The notes below the pieces were generated by a model. It ran no database searches, was not told the DNA's origin, and was given only the letters and a program-made list of their open reading frames with translations. The position numbers and the translations under genes were made by a program. Of a stretch of DNA of 40,291 nt, positions 7,656-14,688 are shown one piece after another (positions within the stretch are counted from its first letter, which is position 1; the number at the start of each line of letters is the position of its first letter). The DNA is from a virus. The stretch is from IMG/VR virus record IMGVR_UViG_3300024262_000086, positions 1 through 40,291 of that record; one strand, 5' to 3'.

Positions 7656-8645
7656 CTAGGAGATCACGTCGCGCAGGAAAATCCCGAGGTCGGAGGCGGT
7701 CAACTTCTGGTCCCAGTAGATGATGGCCTCGTAGTCGGTCCGGTTGCCCTTGCTCGGCCGGGGCACCTTGCGGACCACGACCTGGCTGCCCTTGGGCGCG
7801 TCGGTCGGGGTAGCCCACAAGAAGGTGTAGCCGGCGCTCGGCACGCGCGGGCTGGGGCTCGGGGTGCGGTAGGCCAAGAGGATCGACTTGCCGAAGATCT
7901 TGGTCATGTTGGCGGTGCCGCCCTCGGGGCCAGCGTTGTAGATGGCCTGGCCGATCACGACCTCGCCCACGCCGAACAGCCCGGCGAGCATCTGCTGCGT
8001 GACCACGGCGCCGTCGCGGGCACCGGTGTACTTGATCCGATCCTGGATCGCAGCGTTGGTCTGCAGGTGGTCCATGATCTCGCCACCCACCACCGCGATG
8101 TTCGGCATGAAGCCGGTGTTGTCGAACACCGCGCGCTTGGCCTGGGTGATGGTTTCCACCGGGTCGGCGCCGGTGGCGTCGAGCTGGAGGAACTGGTTGG
8201 CGATGGGTCCCGCGGCGACGCCGGCCCAGTCGGTGCCCCATACACCCTGGAGGAAGTAGTTGGCGGCCCAGCTGCGCTCCATCTTGGTGCGGTGCGCCTG
8301 CATGAGCTGCTGCACGACCAGCTCCTCGGGGTCGATGGACCCGTCGTCCATGGCGATGTCCTCGGGGGTGAGGAAGTCGCGCAGGCCGTACTTCTGGCAG
8401 AAGAACGACTCGTCCGAGAACGATGCGGTGTCGATGGGGGCGGCCTGGCCGGGAGCGACCTCCTGGGCCTCCAGCCGCAGGAGCTCGTTGACCGAGTACT
8501 TGCGGTACAGGTCCGACTGCTTCGGCACCGGCGCCATGGGGAACACGCGGCTGGCCACGTAGATCCCGGGGTCCTGCAGGTAGGCCATGCCGACGTTGCT
8601 CAGGAGTCCGTCGACGTGTCGGTCTGCCGGGGTGGGTCTGGGCAT
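7656..8645 (-). CDS. Major capsid protein
   Basis: A 329-residue protein beginning MPRPTPADRHVDGLLSNVGM. Family-typical segments are ASRVFPMAPVPKQSDLYRKY, FCQKYGLRDFLTPEDIA, a helix-rich spine with AHRTKMERSWAANYFLQG, IAVVGGEIMDHLQTN and a C-terminal GYTFLWATP ... VVRKVP ... YEAIIYWDQKLTASDLGIFL. This is a common myo/siphophage major capsid family with the HK97 fold. It forms the icosahedral shell around the scaffold and is likely processed or stabilised by the neighbouring protease and decoration proteins. A strong ribosome-binding site (AAAGGAGATATCAG before ATG) suits high expression. A perfect hairpin lies just upstream at 8690-8716. Confidence 0.9.
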   Translation of the reverse strand: MPRPTPADRHVDGLLSNVGMAYLQDPGIYVASRVFPMAPVPKQSDLYRKYSVNELLRLEAQEVAPGQAAPIDTASFSDESFFCQKYGLRDFLTPEDIAMDDGSIDPEELVVQQLMQAHRTKMERSWAANYFLQGVWGTDWAGVAAGPIANQFLQLDATGADPVETITQAKRAVFDNTGFMPNIAVVGGEIMDHLQTNAAIQDRIKYTGARDGAVVTQQMLAGLFGVGEVVIGQAIYNAGPEGGTANMTKIFGKSILLAYRTPSPSPRVPSAGYTFLWATPTDAPKGSQVVVRKVPRPSKGNRTDYEAIIYWDQKLTASDLGIFLRDVIS

Positions 8646-8689
8646 CTGATATCTCCTTTATCCCGGTGTCCCCGGGGTCAACTCCTGGT

Positions 8690-8716
8690 GGGGCCCGGGG
8701 GTCATCCCCGGGCCCC
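8690..8716. other. Perfect 11-bp stem-loop upstream of the major capsid gene
   Basis: GGGGCCCGGGG (8690-8700) and CCCCGGGCCCC (8706-8716) are exact inverted repeats with a five-base loop. It sits in the 80-base gap between the duplicated decoration-domain gene and the capsid gene. No U tract follows on the minus strand, so it is not a standard intrinsic terminator. It could be an mRNA processing or stability element, or a partial attenuator. Confidence 0.6.
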
Positions 8717-8725
8717 TGATGTCAA

Positions 8726-9178
8726 CTACTCCACCAGATTCTGGATGTACTGGTAGCTCTGCAGGTGGAAGATCAGCGTCAGCTTGGTGCGGTCGTCGAC
8801 CTCGATCTTGCAGAACCCGTCGGTCGCCGAGCAGATGATCTCCGCGTTGATGTACTCGGAGGCGGCGGCGGCGGCGGTCGTGAACACCTGCACGGTGTCG
8901 TCGTTGTCCGGCGTGGCCGCGTCGGCCCACTTGGCCTCATGCGCGACGGCCTCGGAGTTGACGAACTCCAGCACGCCGAACAGCCGCACGGACTTGGTCA
9001 CGTCGATGATGTCCTTGACCGCCGTGGCCAGGGCGGTGTTGAGGGCCGCGACGAGATCGAAGTCCTCCCAGGTGGCGTTCACCGCGGCGGTGAAGGCGGC
9101 CGTCTCGATGTTGGCGGGGACGCGCTTCATCTCGGACTCTTCGCGGGTGACCGGGGTCTGGTGGTAGACGGGGCTCAT
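8726..9178 (-). CDS. Duplicate of the decoration protein's C-terminal domain
   Basis: A 150-residue protein whose residues 20-150 closely repeat the C-terminal half of the preceding gene. Shared segments include the NIETAAFTAAVNATWED block, EAVAHEAK, TPDNDDTV, AAAAASEY and KIEVDDRTK, and both end in a SY-x-Y-QN motif. The first 18 residues (MSPVYHQTPVTREESEMK) replace the cement domain of its parent. It has its own ribosome-binding site (AAGGAGAGAAACA before ATG). Likely a virion surface or minor head protein produced by tandem duplication. No function can be assigned from motif; the domain is beta-rich and probably structural. Confidence 0.65.
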   Translation of the reverse strand: MSPVYHQTPVTREESEMKRVPANIETAAFTAAVNATWEDFDLVAALNTALATAVKDIIDVTKSVRLFGVLEFVNSEAVAHEAKWADAATPDNDDTVQVFTTAAAAASEYINAEIICSATDGFCKIEVDDRTKLTLIFHLQSYQYIQNLVE

Positions 9179-9237
9179 TGTTTCTCTCCTTGGTTATCTG
9201 TTGAGGCTCGGTGCCTGTTTTCTCTCGTTCGAAGCGA

Positions 9238-10014
9238 CTACAGAGTCGCGGTGTTCTGAACGTAGCTGTACGACTTGAGGTGGAACTTCAGCGTGACCTT
9301 GGTCCGGTCATCGACCTCGATCTTGATCTGGCCGCTGGCGTCGGTGATCAGGTCCACGTTGAGGTACTCGCTGGCCGCCGCCGCCGCCATGGTGAAGACG
9401 TTGACCGTGTCGTCGTTGTCCGGCGTCTCGCCGTCCGCGTACTTGGCCTCGTGGGCCACCGCCTCGGCGTTGATGAACTCCATGACCCCGCGCAGGTGGA
9501 CCGACCGACTGGTGACGATGTTGGTCGCCAGCACCGCGTTGAGCGCGGTGATGATGTTGTAGTCCTCCCAGGTCGCGTTGACGGCCGCGGTGAATGCAGC
9601 GGTCTCGATGTTGCTCGGCACGCGCAGGGGCTCGGCCGTCAGCAGTGCCTGGCCTCCGAGGCTGAGCAGGACCTCCATCACGTCGCCCGCGCTCGCGGCG
9701 GCGATCACCGCGGTGCCCAGCACCTGGGAGTTGTCGGTGGCGGTGACAGCGCGCCCGGTGGCGTCCGACATCACCTTGGCGCCAGCGGCGACCGTGGCAC
9801 CGGCCAGCACCTTGACGCGACCGCTGAAGGCGACCTCTGCGGCTCTGGACGCGGCGGCCGGCTCGTTCTGGAGCACGCCGATGGACGACGCGCCGGACGT
9901 GGCCACCCGCAGCACGGTCTTGGCCGCGGACAGGTAGCAGAACTTGTACTGGTCGCTCGACAGGTCGGCGCCGGCGAGCAGGCTCAGGCACTGGACTTTT
10001 TCTTCGACTGCCAT
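9238..10014 (-). CDS. Capsid decoration (cement) protein with extra C-terminal domain
   Basis: A 258-residue protein in two parts. Residues 1-125 resemble capsid cement proteins (DUF2190-like): GADLSSDQYKFCYLSAAKTV, IGVLQNEPAAASRAAEVAFS, then GAKVMSDATGRAV and GTAVIAAASAGDVMEVLLS. Residues 130-258 form a second domain, repeated in the next gene. The cement domain normally trimerises and locks capsid hexamers. The second domain could extend outward as a surface ornament. It lies between scaffold and major capsid genes, the usual location. A ribosome-binding site (AAGGAGATCCCC) precedes ATG. The two-domain architecture is visible; the surface role is inferred. Confidence 0.65.
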   Translation of the reverse strand: MAVEEKVQCLSLLAGADLSSDQYKFCYLSAAKTVLRVATSGASSIGVLQNEPAAASRAAEVAFSGRVKVLAGATVAAGAKVMSDATGRAVTATDNSQVLGTAVIAAASAGDVMEVLLSLGGQALLTAEPLRVPSNIETAAFTAAVNATWEDYNIITALNAVLATNIVTSRSVHLRGVMEFINAEAVAHEAKYADGETPDNDDTVNVFTMAAAAASEYLNVDLITDASGQIKIEVDDRTKVTLKFHLKSYSYVQNTATL

Positions 10015-10044
10015 GGGGATCTCCTTGGTGGACGCTCAGGGCGC

Positions 10045-10899
10045 CTACTGGGCCGACGCCTCGCGGGCCAGCTGGGGGTTCTCGCGGCGCACCTGGCGCA
10101 GCGCCTGTGCCTTGGTCATGGGCTCGGCCGACTTCTGGACCTTCTCCGCGGCCATCTTCTCCAGCTTGTCGTAGGCGTCGTCACCGTCGCCGCCGCCGCC
10201 CAGGCTGGATCCCTTCTCCACGAAGGCCTCGGACTTCGCGACCAGGCCCTGGGTGGCCTTGAGCACCTTCTCCAGGTCCTCGCCGTGGCCAGCGTCGTGC
10301 GCCTTCTGCAGCAGGTCGCCGAGCTCGTCGATGGACGCGCCGGGCACCGCGCCGAAGTCCTTCTCTGCCTTGGTCACGTACTCCTTGCGGGCTGCAGACT
10401 TCTCCAGCGCCTCGACGCGCTCCTGCGCGGCCTGGGCCGACTTCTGCATGGCCGCCCACTCGGCCTTGAACGCTTCGGGCACCGCGGGCTCGGGCGCCGC
10501 CTTCTCCACCAGCGCGGGCAGCTCGGGCATCTCCACCTCGGCCGCCTTGGCCAGGGGCTCCAGCGCGGCGGCCAGGTCCGGCTTGTCGCCGGCCAGCGCC
10601 TCGATGGACTTCTTGATCGTGGCACCCAGGTCAGCGAGGCTCTTTTCCGCCTTGGCCTTCCCGTCCTTCAGCGCCGCCAGCTCGTCTGCCGCCAGCTTGT
10701 CGGCCGCGGCCTGCTCTTCTTTGGTCATCTGCTGCTCCTTGTCTGGTAGACGCCGGGCCTCGGCCTCGGCCTTCTTCTTGTCTTCGGCTGACAAAGTGGT
10801 GGGCGCCGCAGTCTTCTGGAGGATCTTGGCGCGCCTGTTAGCCGGCCGCGGGGTGGGGCTCAGCTCCAGGACGTTGATCTGCTCCAAAAAGGTCGCCAT
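10045..10899 (-). CDS. Capsid scaffolding protein
   Basis: About 284 residues, almost entirely helical and charged, with long Ala/Glu/Lys coiled-coil stretches (KKKAEAEARRL, EEQAAADKLAADEL, EAFKAEWAAMQKSAQAAQER). A conserved C-terminal pattern follows: KEYVTKAEKDFGAV, LGDLLQKAHDAGHGEDLEKV, a Gly/Asp-rich hinge, and ALRQVRRENPQLA. This arrangement is typical of scaffold proteins directly before cement and capsid genes. Scaffolds template the procapsid and are removed by a protease, probably the XkdF-like protein upstream. The ATG at 10899 is preferred over a GTG at 10905, which sits in a hairpin; neither has a clear ribosome-binding site, and a promoter-like element lies just upstream. Confidence 0.7.
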   Translation of the reverse strand: MATFLEQINVLELSPTPRPANRRAKILQKTAAPTTLSAEDKKKAEAEARRLPDKEQQMTKEEQAAADKLAADELAALKDGKAKAEKSLADLGATIKKSIEALAGDKPDLAAALEPLAKAAEVEMPELPALVEKAAPEPAVPEAFKAEWAAMQKSAQAAQERVEALEKSAARKEYVTKAEKDFGAVPGASIDELGDLLQKAHDAGHGEDLEKVLKATQGLVAKSEAFVEKGSSLGGGGDGDDAYDKLEKMAAEKVQKSAEPMTKAQALRQVRRENPQLAREASAQ

Positions 10900-10907
10900 G
10901 CCCACAT

Positions 10908-10937
10908 AGGGTGGGAGGCAATCCGATTAAGTGTCAA
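10908..10937 (-). promoter_or_regulatory. Possible promoter for the scaffold/capsid genes
   Basis: A perfect TTGACA (10932-10937 on the minus strand) is followed 18 bases later by CACCCT, a weak -10 that resembles CACCAT of the ncRNA promoter. A CCCAC/GTGGG hairpin at 10901-10915 overlaps it. The leader to ATG 10899 would be only a few bases. Confidence 0.3.
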
Positions 10938-10957
10938 ACCATTCGGAATCGCGGATG

Positions 10958-11362
10958 TTACTGGATGGGGAGGATTAACCCAGAGCCGCCGATGCGGTCC
11001 ATGACGGTCTTCACCGTGTCGTTGAGGCGCACGACGCGGGCTCCAGCAGGCCCGGCGCAGACGACAGAACCCCTCGGGCGGTGCATGTCCAGCGCCTCGT
11101 TGAAGTGTCGCAACCCGTCCCTGCCGATGGTGTCGATCAGCGTGTCACGGATCTCCCGACCCTTCTTCGCCTGTGCCTGCTCGTCTTTGTAGGCCATGGC
11201 AGCGTCGAGGTCCGATTGGCTCCATGTGATCCTCTTCTGCCGCCCGTCGCCCTCTGTCGCAGGGGTCAGGTAGCGCTCACGGACCCAGAACTGCACGGTC
11301 TTGATCGACACGTCGATGAGGTCGGCCACCTCGCGGGTGGTGTAGGTCTGCTCGTCCGTCAC
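10958..11362 (-). CDS. Helix-turn-helix (MerR-like) DNA-binding protein
   Basis: About 134 residues from a GTG at 11362 that overlaps the preceding stop (GTGA). The N-terminal 60 residues are a winged HTH of the MerR/excisionase kind: YTTREVADLIDVSIKTVQFW, VRERYLTPATEG, then RKRITWSQSDLDAAM-like text. The rest is helical with an Arg/Lys-rich stretch. The longer open frame upstream overlaps the zinc-ribbon gene and is rejected. Its place between the protease and scaffold is unusual for a regulator. It could regulate late genes, or be a small-terminase-like or structural DNA-binding protein. DNA binding is likely from the motif; the target is unknown. Confidence 0.6.
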   Translation of the reverse strand: MTDEQTYTTREVADLIDVSIKTVQFWVRERYLTPATEGDGRQKRITWSQSDLDAAMAYKDEQAQAKKGREIRDTLIDTIGRDGLRHFNEALDMHRPRGSVVCAGPAGARVVRLNDTVKTVMDRIGGSGLILPIQ

Positions 11363-11556
11363 TGCGGCACCTCGTCGGCGGGCTCCAGGGGCAAGCTCGG
11401 GACCTTGAACCTGGCCCCAAAGTAGTTGCAGCCGCGGAGTTGGCAGGCGCACGTCTCGCGGCGCATCCCGAGCTCCATGATGTTGCCGCAGCCCGGGCAG
11501 GCGATCTCCGTCACCTTGCCCAGCACCACCGGCTCCTTGTCGGTCTTCTTGCTCAT
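11359..11556 (-). CDS. Small zinc-ribbon protein
   Basis: A 65-residue protein starting MSKKTDKEPVVLGKVTEIAC. It has a CPGC knuckle near residue 20 and a second cluster of cysteines (CAC followed by GC) about 15 residues on, then a basic FKVP segment, giving a plausible single zinc site. The ATG at 11556 overlaps the protease stop as ATGA; a longer open frame upstream of it runs inside the protease gene and is rejected. It is translationally coupled between protease and HTH gene. The function is unknown; a zinc ribbon suggests binding to nucleic acid or to a protein partner. Confidence 0.6.
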   Translation of the reverse strand: MSKKTDKEPVVLGKVTEIACPGCGNIMELGMRRETCACQLRGCNYFGARFKVPSLPLEPADEVPQ

Positions 11557-12680
11557 CGGTTTACCTTCGTTGCCATGCCGCCCCAACTGATGCCTCCCCC
11601 CATTGCCTTGACCTTCTTCCACAGCGCATTGTCGTGGTAGTGAATCGCGGCCATCCACGAGCCCTCGATCAGCGGCGCGTCCAGCACCTTCCCGTGGAAC
11701 GTCCCGCCCTTGGCGATGCCCGCCGGCAGGGTGAAGTTCTCCACCACCTTGGCCTCGCCGCTGATGTCCTTGCCGTGGTCGTATCGCACCCCGAGCTGCA
11801 CCATGTAGCCGTGGCAGGCGTCCTCGATCTCCTCACGGGTGATCTGGTGCCCGTGGGCGTCAACCGTCCCCGGCTCGCTGACCATGTACCAGATGATCTG
11901 CTTTTCTGGCTCGGCGCAGAAGACCGGGCACAGGCTCTTGGTCACGTCCCCGAGCTCTTGCTCGGTGGCGTCCCAGTCGGGGTCAGCATTCTCCACCACG
12001 TCCCAGAACGCCACCACCGGCTCGGGCGGCTGCGCAGAACTGCGGACAAGCGCCAGGTCGTAGAGGTGGACCGCGCCATCCAGCGGGTTCACGGTCGGCT
12101 CGCTCTTGTCCATGGGGTGGCCGGCTCCGTTCACGGGCATCCCCGCCCTGTTCATGGCGGTGGTGGTGATCCCCACCAGGTGCGCGTTGCTCGGTGGCTC
12201 GCAGACGGCCAGGCTTGCGACACCAGGTTCGGAGCCCTCGGACATGGCCACGAACCCCTCGCAGATGACCGCCAGGTCCGGGAGGTCTGCCAGGCGGTCG
12301 GCCAGGCTGCTCTTGGCCACCGCCGCCTCGGTCAGAGCGCATGGCTGCGGCTCCATGTCGCGCCGCTGGAGCTCCTGCAGCAAGTGGCTGGCGAAGCGGG
12401 CGAACGGCGCCTGGTCCTGCTTGCGGCGCCCTGCTTGCTTGTGCCAGGTGGCGAGCTGCTTCCATGCGTCGTTCAACACCTCGTCATTGGCCTGCTGCAG
12501 CCCGTCCGGTGTCAGGCTGTCGAGCCCGAGCTTTTCCAGCGGGGTGACCTGCGGGGAGCGCCAGGCAGCGTTGCCGCCGGCGCTGGGGAGAGCCGCGCGG
12601 TGAAGATCCTGGTAGAGCGCGGCCGGGAGGTACTCGCGGGCCCGGCGAAGCATCGCCTGGAGATATTCGACTGTCGCCAT
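11553..12680 (-). CDS. Putative prohead protease, XkdF-like, with long N-terminal extension
   Basis: A 375-residue protein. The last 110 residues fit the XkdF / Peptidase_S78_2 family: IIWYMVSEPGTVDAHGHQIT, then EIEDACHGYMVQLGVRYDHG, then EAKVVENFTLPAG, IEGSWMAAIHYHDNALWKKV and a terminal glycine-rich GGGISWGG. The first 150 residues are helical with no recognised domain, and residues 150-250 form an unassigned mixed region. Family role: cleaves scaffold and capsid during head maturation. The position ahead of scaffold and capsid supports this. Members usually carry a serine after VVE, where asparagine (VVEN) is found here, so activity is uncertain. Its ATG follows a TTGACC promoter-like element by a few bases. 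Confidence 0.6.
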   Translation of the reverse strand: MATVEYLQAMLRRAREYLPAALYQDLHRAALPSAGGNAAWRSPQVTPLEKLGLDSLTPDGLQQANDEVLNDAWKQLATWHKQAGRRKQDQAPFARFASHLLQELQRRDMEPQPCALTEAAVAKSSLADRLADLPDLAVICEGFVAMSEGSEPGVASLAVCEPPSNAHLVGITTTAMNRAGMPVNGAGHPMDKSEPTVNPLDGAVHLYDLALVRSSAQPPEPVVAFWDVVENADPDWDATEQELGDVTKSLCPVFCAEPEKQIIWYMVSEPGTVDAHGHQITREEIEDACHGYMVQLGVRYDHGKDISGEAKVVENFTLPAGIAKGGTFHGKVLDAPLIEGSWMAAIHYHDNALWKKVKAMGGGISWGGMATKVNR

Positions 12681-12687
12681 GCCCCCG

Positions 12688-12717
12688 AGTCTACAGCCCT
12701 GAATCGGGCAGGGTCAA
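12688..12717 (-). promoter_or_regulatory. Promoter-like element before the protease gene
   Basis: TTGACC (12712-12717, minus strand) is separated by 18 bases from TAGACT (12688-12693), which lies seven bases before the ATG at 12680. The -35 overlaps the stop codon of the TSCPD gene. The same TTGACC-18-TAGRCT arrangement precedes the portal gene. Confidence 0.4.
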
Positions 12718-13115
12718 GCGGCGACTTCGCGCCCCTCAGGCCACCGGGCCAGCATGTAGCGGGCCACCGCGTCGGCTGGGCTGCTCACGTTGACGTGCGG
12801 GCTCTGGCTGTCGCGCATACACTCTGGCGCGTCCAGCAGCCGCCCGTCCGGGGCGAACCGCTGGCCCAGCATCTTGCCCAGCACCTGACGATAGGGCGCG
12901 CCGCATTGCAAGGCGATGCTGGCCATGGTCATGGTGAGGTCGAGCCAGCCGCTGGTGCGCGAGCCGCAGTGGCCGGCCTGACAGAAGACCTCGCCAACGC
13001 GGCCGTCCCGGTAGAAGCCCACGGTCACGTAGATGTCCATCTGGCCCTCGTCGTGCAGCAGGCGCAGGTTGGTCACGCAGGATCGGCGCGTCTGCGGCAG
13101 GCGCTCACGGGTCAT
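12714..13115 (-). CDS. TSCPD-domain protein (ribonucleotide-reductase-like C-terminal domain)
   Basis: A 133-residue protein starting MTRERLPQTRRSCVTNLRL. It contains IYVTVGFYRDGRVGEVFCQA, then GSRTSGWLDLTMTMASIALQ, CGAPYRQVLGKMLGQRFAPDG and a final SSPADAVARYMLARW. This is the TSCPD domain, found as the C-terminal part of class II ribonucleotide reductases (NrdJ) and as free-standing proteins in phages. No reductase catalytic domain is seen in the window. The stand-alone form may influence nucleotide metabolism or be a structural relative with another role. The start overlaps the upstream stop as ATGA. Confidence 0.7.
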   Translation of the reverse strand: MTRERLPQTRRSCVTNLRLLHDEGQMDIYVTVGFYRDGRVGEVFCQAGHCGSRTSGWLDLTMTMASIALQCGAPYRQVLGKMLGQRFAPDGRLLDAPECMRDSQSPHVNVSSPADAVARYMLARWPEGREVAA

Positions 13116-13354
13116 GCTGGCACAACCTCGTCGAGGTCATCTCTGCAAAGGGCGTCGAGCACCCTATCGTCGCCCTCGGCGTAGTCCGACTCTGACACCT
13201 CTGCCCGGAAAACTTTTACACCATTGCAAACATGAAAAATGTACTTCTTTCCGATGATGTCGAAGTACTTTTGGACGATGACATCGTGCCCAAGCATAGT
13301 GCGGACGAGGTTGGTATATAAATGGTCGGTGTACCTGTCGGGCAGCATTGTCAT
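13112..13354 (-). CDS. Small unknown protein in an AT-rich patch
   Basis: About 80 residues beginning MTMLPDRYTDHLYTNLVRTM and continuing LGHDVIVQKYFDIIGKKYIF, HVCNGVKVFRAEVSES. I do not recognise the family. The ATG at 13354 overlaps the upstream stop as ATGA and follows GGAAGG, which decides the start over an upstream in-frame ATG at 13381. The gene is clearly less GC-rich than its neighbours, with A/T runs around 13,200-13,330, suggesting recent acquisition or a different selective history. Alternating hydrophobic and charged residues suggest a small alpha/beta fold. Confidence 0.55.
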   Translation of the reverse strand: MTMLPDRYTDHLYTNLVRTMLGHDVIVQKYFDIIGKKYIFHVCNGVKVFRAEVSESDYAEGDDRVLDALCRDDLDEVVPA

Positions 13355-14688
13355 TGACCTTCCACGTCGGCACATTGGCACTCCTTCGGGGGCTTAGGGA
13401 GCGGGCGCCAGTGGGTGACGTTCTCAAGCACGAAGTCTGCACCGACAACATGCCAAATGGACGGGTCTGTGTCTGCATCGTAGTAAGCAACGTGCTGGGA
13501 CCCGTCGCCGGCAATGACAATGGATAGTTCATCCGGCAGCCGCTCGCCCACCGGGATCCATCCGTCTGGCCGGTCCTTGAGGGCGCGCTGGAGATCTGCA
13601 ACGATGGACGCCGCCTCCATGTCAAAGTCCGCTTGATCCGATGCGGTCTGCCCAGCAATACGACAGGCGTCGATGCGCGCCACCAGTTCCTCGGGGATGT
13701 CCCAGTACCCAGTGCGGCGGTAGAAGTCCAACTGGCAGCTCAGTCGCACGACCTCAGCATCGGCCGCCCGCTCCCCCCTCTTGAGCCGCTCGATCTCCTC
13801 GCCCTGCTTGTTGATGGTCCGGCGCTGCTCGTTGACGAGCTTGTTCAGGCTCTCCACCTCAGCGGACGGGCCACAAAAGGACGGAGGCGGTGTCGGCGGC
13901 GAGTTGCGCACTATCTGGAACGGGTTCCCGCCGGCGCCGTCCTCCATCGCTGCGACGCGGTCGGTCAGTCTTCCCACGTTCACACCGACGACATCACCCG
14001 CCTGCCGCACAGCCCGGACCAACTCCAGCGCCAGGTTTGCAGCGTCAACCGCCTTGTTCGCTTCGGCCACCGCGTAGGTAACGCGGTCCTGGTCGCCCCT
14101 CTCGTGCTTGTCGAGCCGGTCGGTCAAGGCGTCAACCCTGTGGCGCGCGTTGGTCACATGCGCGTCGTGGGTCCCTGCCCGCTGCAGCCACCCCTCGATG
14201 TCATCCTCGCGTTGCCTGAACCTCCCCTCCAACTGGTCGATCCTGCAGTGAGCTTTGACGATGTGGTCCCCATAGCGATCGCCCGCCGCCGCCAGATCTT
14301 CCAGCCGCTTGCTGAGCGCTTCCAGCGCCGCGCTGATGCCGCTCAGGTCGGGCGGCAGAACGGTGGCCACCATCCGCTGCATCTGGGCCTCCAGGTCCAC
14401 CATCCGCTCGGGGATGTCGGCGATGACTTCCCGCACCATGGTGTCGATCTGCTTCAGATTGTACGGCAGGCTGCGCAGGTCGGAGATGGCACCCTCTGCC
14501 TCCGTCATCCTGACCGCCACGTCGAACAGCGACACGGGGTCTTTCCGCTCCAGGTCGCGCGAGTGCTCCAGCGTGTCAGGCACGGCCGAGCACTTGCCGT
14601 CCGACTGCTTGAGGTTTGGGTAAGACCACTTCTCGCCGCAGGCCCTGCATCCGGCGCCGTCCTCGCTGTACTCCAGGTCGTGCTTCAT
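13351..14688 (-). CDS. Coiled-coil protein with C-terminal DUF551 domain
   Basis: About 445 residues. The N-terminus has a possible zinc knuckle (CRACGEKWSYPNLK ... GKC). Residues 70-340 are almost wholly helical with coiled-coil heptads (VREVIADIPERMVDLEAQMQ, IEGWLQRAGTHDAHV, LVNEQRRTINKQGEEIERLK). The last 80 residues are a DUF551 domain: WIPVGERLPDELSIVIAGDG, then VAYYDADT, then VTHWRPLPKPP. DUF551 is a short domain common in phage accessory genes, of unknown function. The ATG at 14688 overlaps the previous stop and follows AGGAGAAGGG. An upstream extension to 14769 is rejected because it lies inside the neighbouring gene. The protein may bridge or scaffold partners; no enzymatic motif is visible. 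Confidence 0.6.
   Translation of the reverse strand: MKHDLEYSEDGAGCRACGEKWSYPNLKQSDGKCSAVPDTLEHSRDLERKDPVSLFDVAVRMTEAEGAISDLRSLPYNLKQIDTMVREVIADIPERMVDLEAQMQRMVATVLPPDLSGISAALEALSKRLEDLAAAGDRYGDHIVKAHCRIDQLEGRFRQREDDIEGWLQRAGTHDAHVTNARHRVDALTDRLDKHERGDQDRVTYAVAEANKAVDAANLALELVRAVRQAGDVVGVNVGRLTDRVAAMEDGAGGNPFQIVRNSPPTPPPSFCGPSAEVESLNKLVNEQRRTINKQGEEIERLKRGERAADAEVVRLSCQLDFYRRTGYWDIPEELVARIDACRIAGQTASDQADFDMEAASIVADLQRALKDRPDGWIPVGERLPDELSIVIAGDGSQHVAYYDADTDPSIWHVVGADFVLENVTHWRPLPKPPKECQCADVEGQ

Noticed and set aside
8690-8716. Intrinsic terminator upstream of the capsid gene
   Set aside because: Strong stem but no U tract in either direction, and transcription must continue into the capsid gene.
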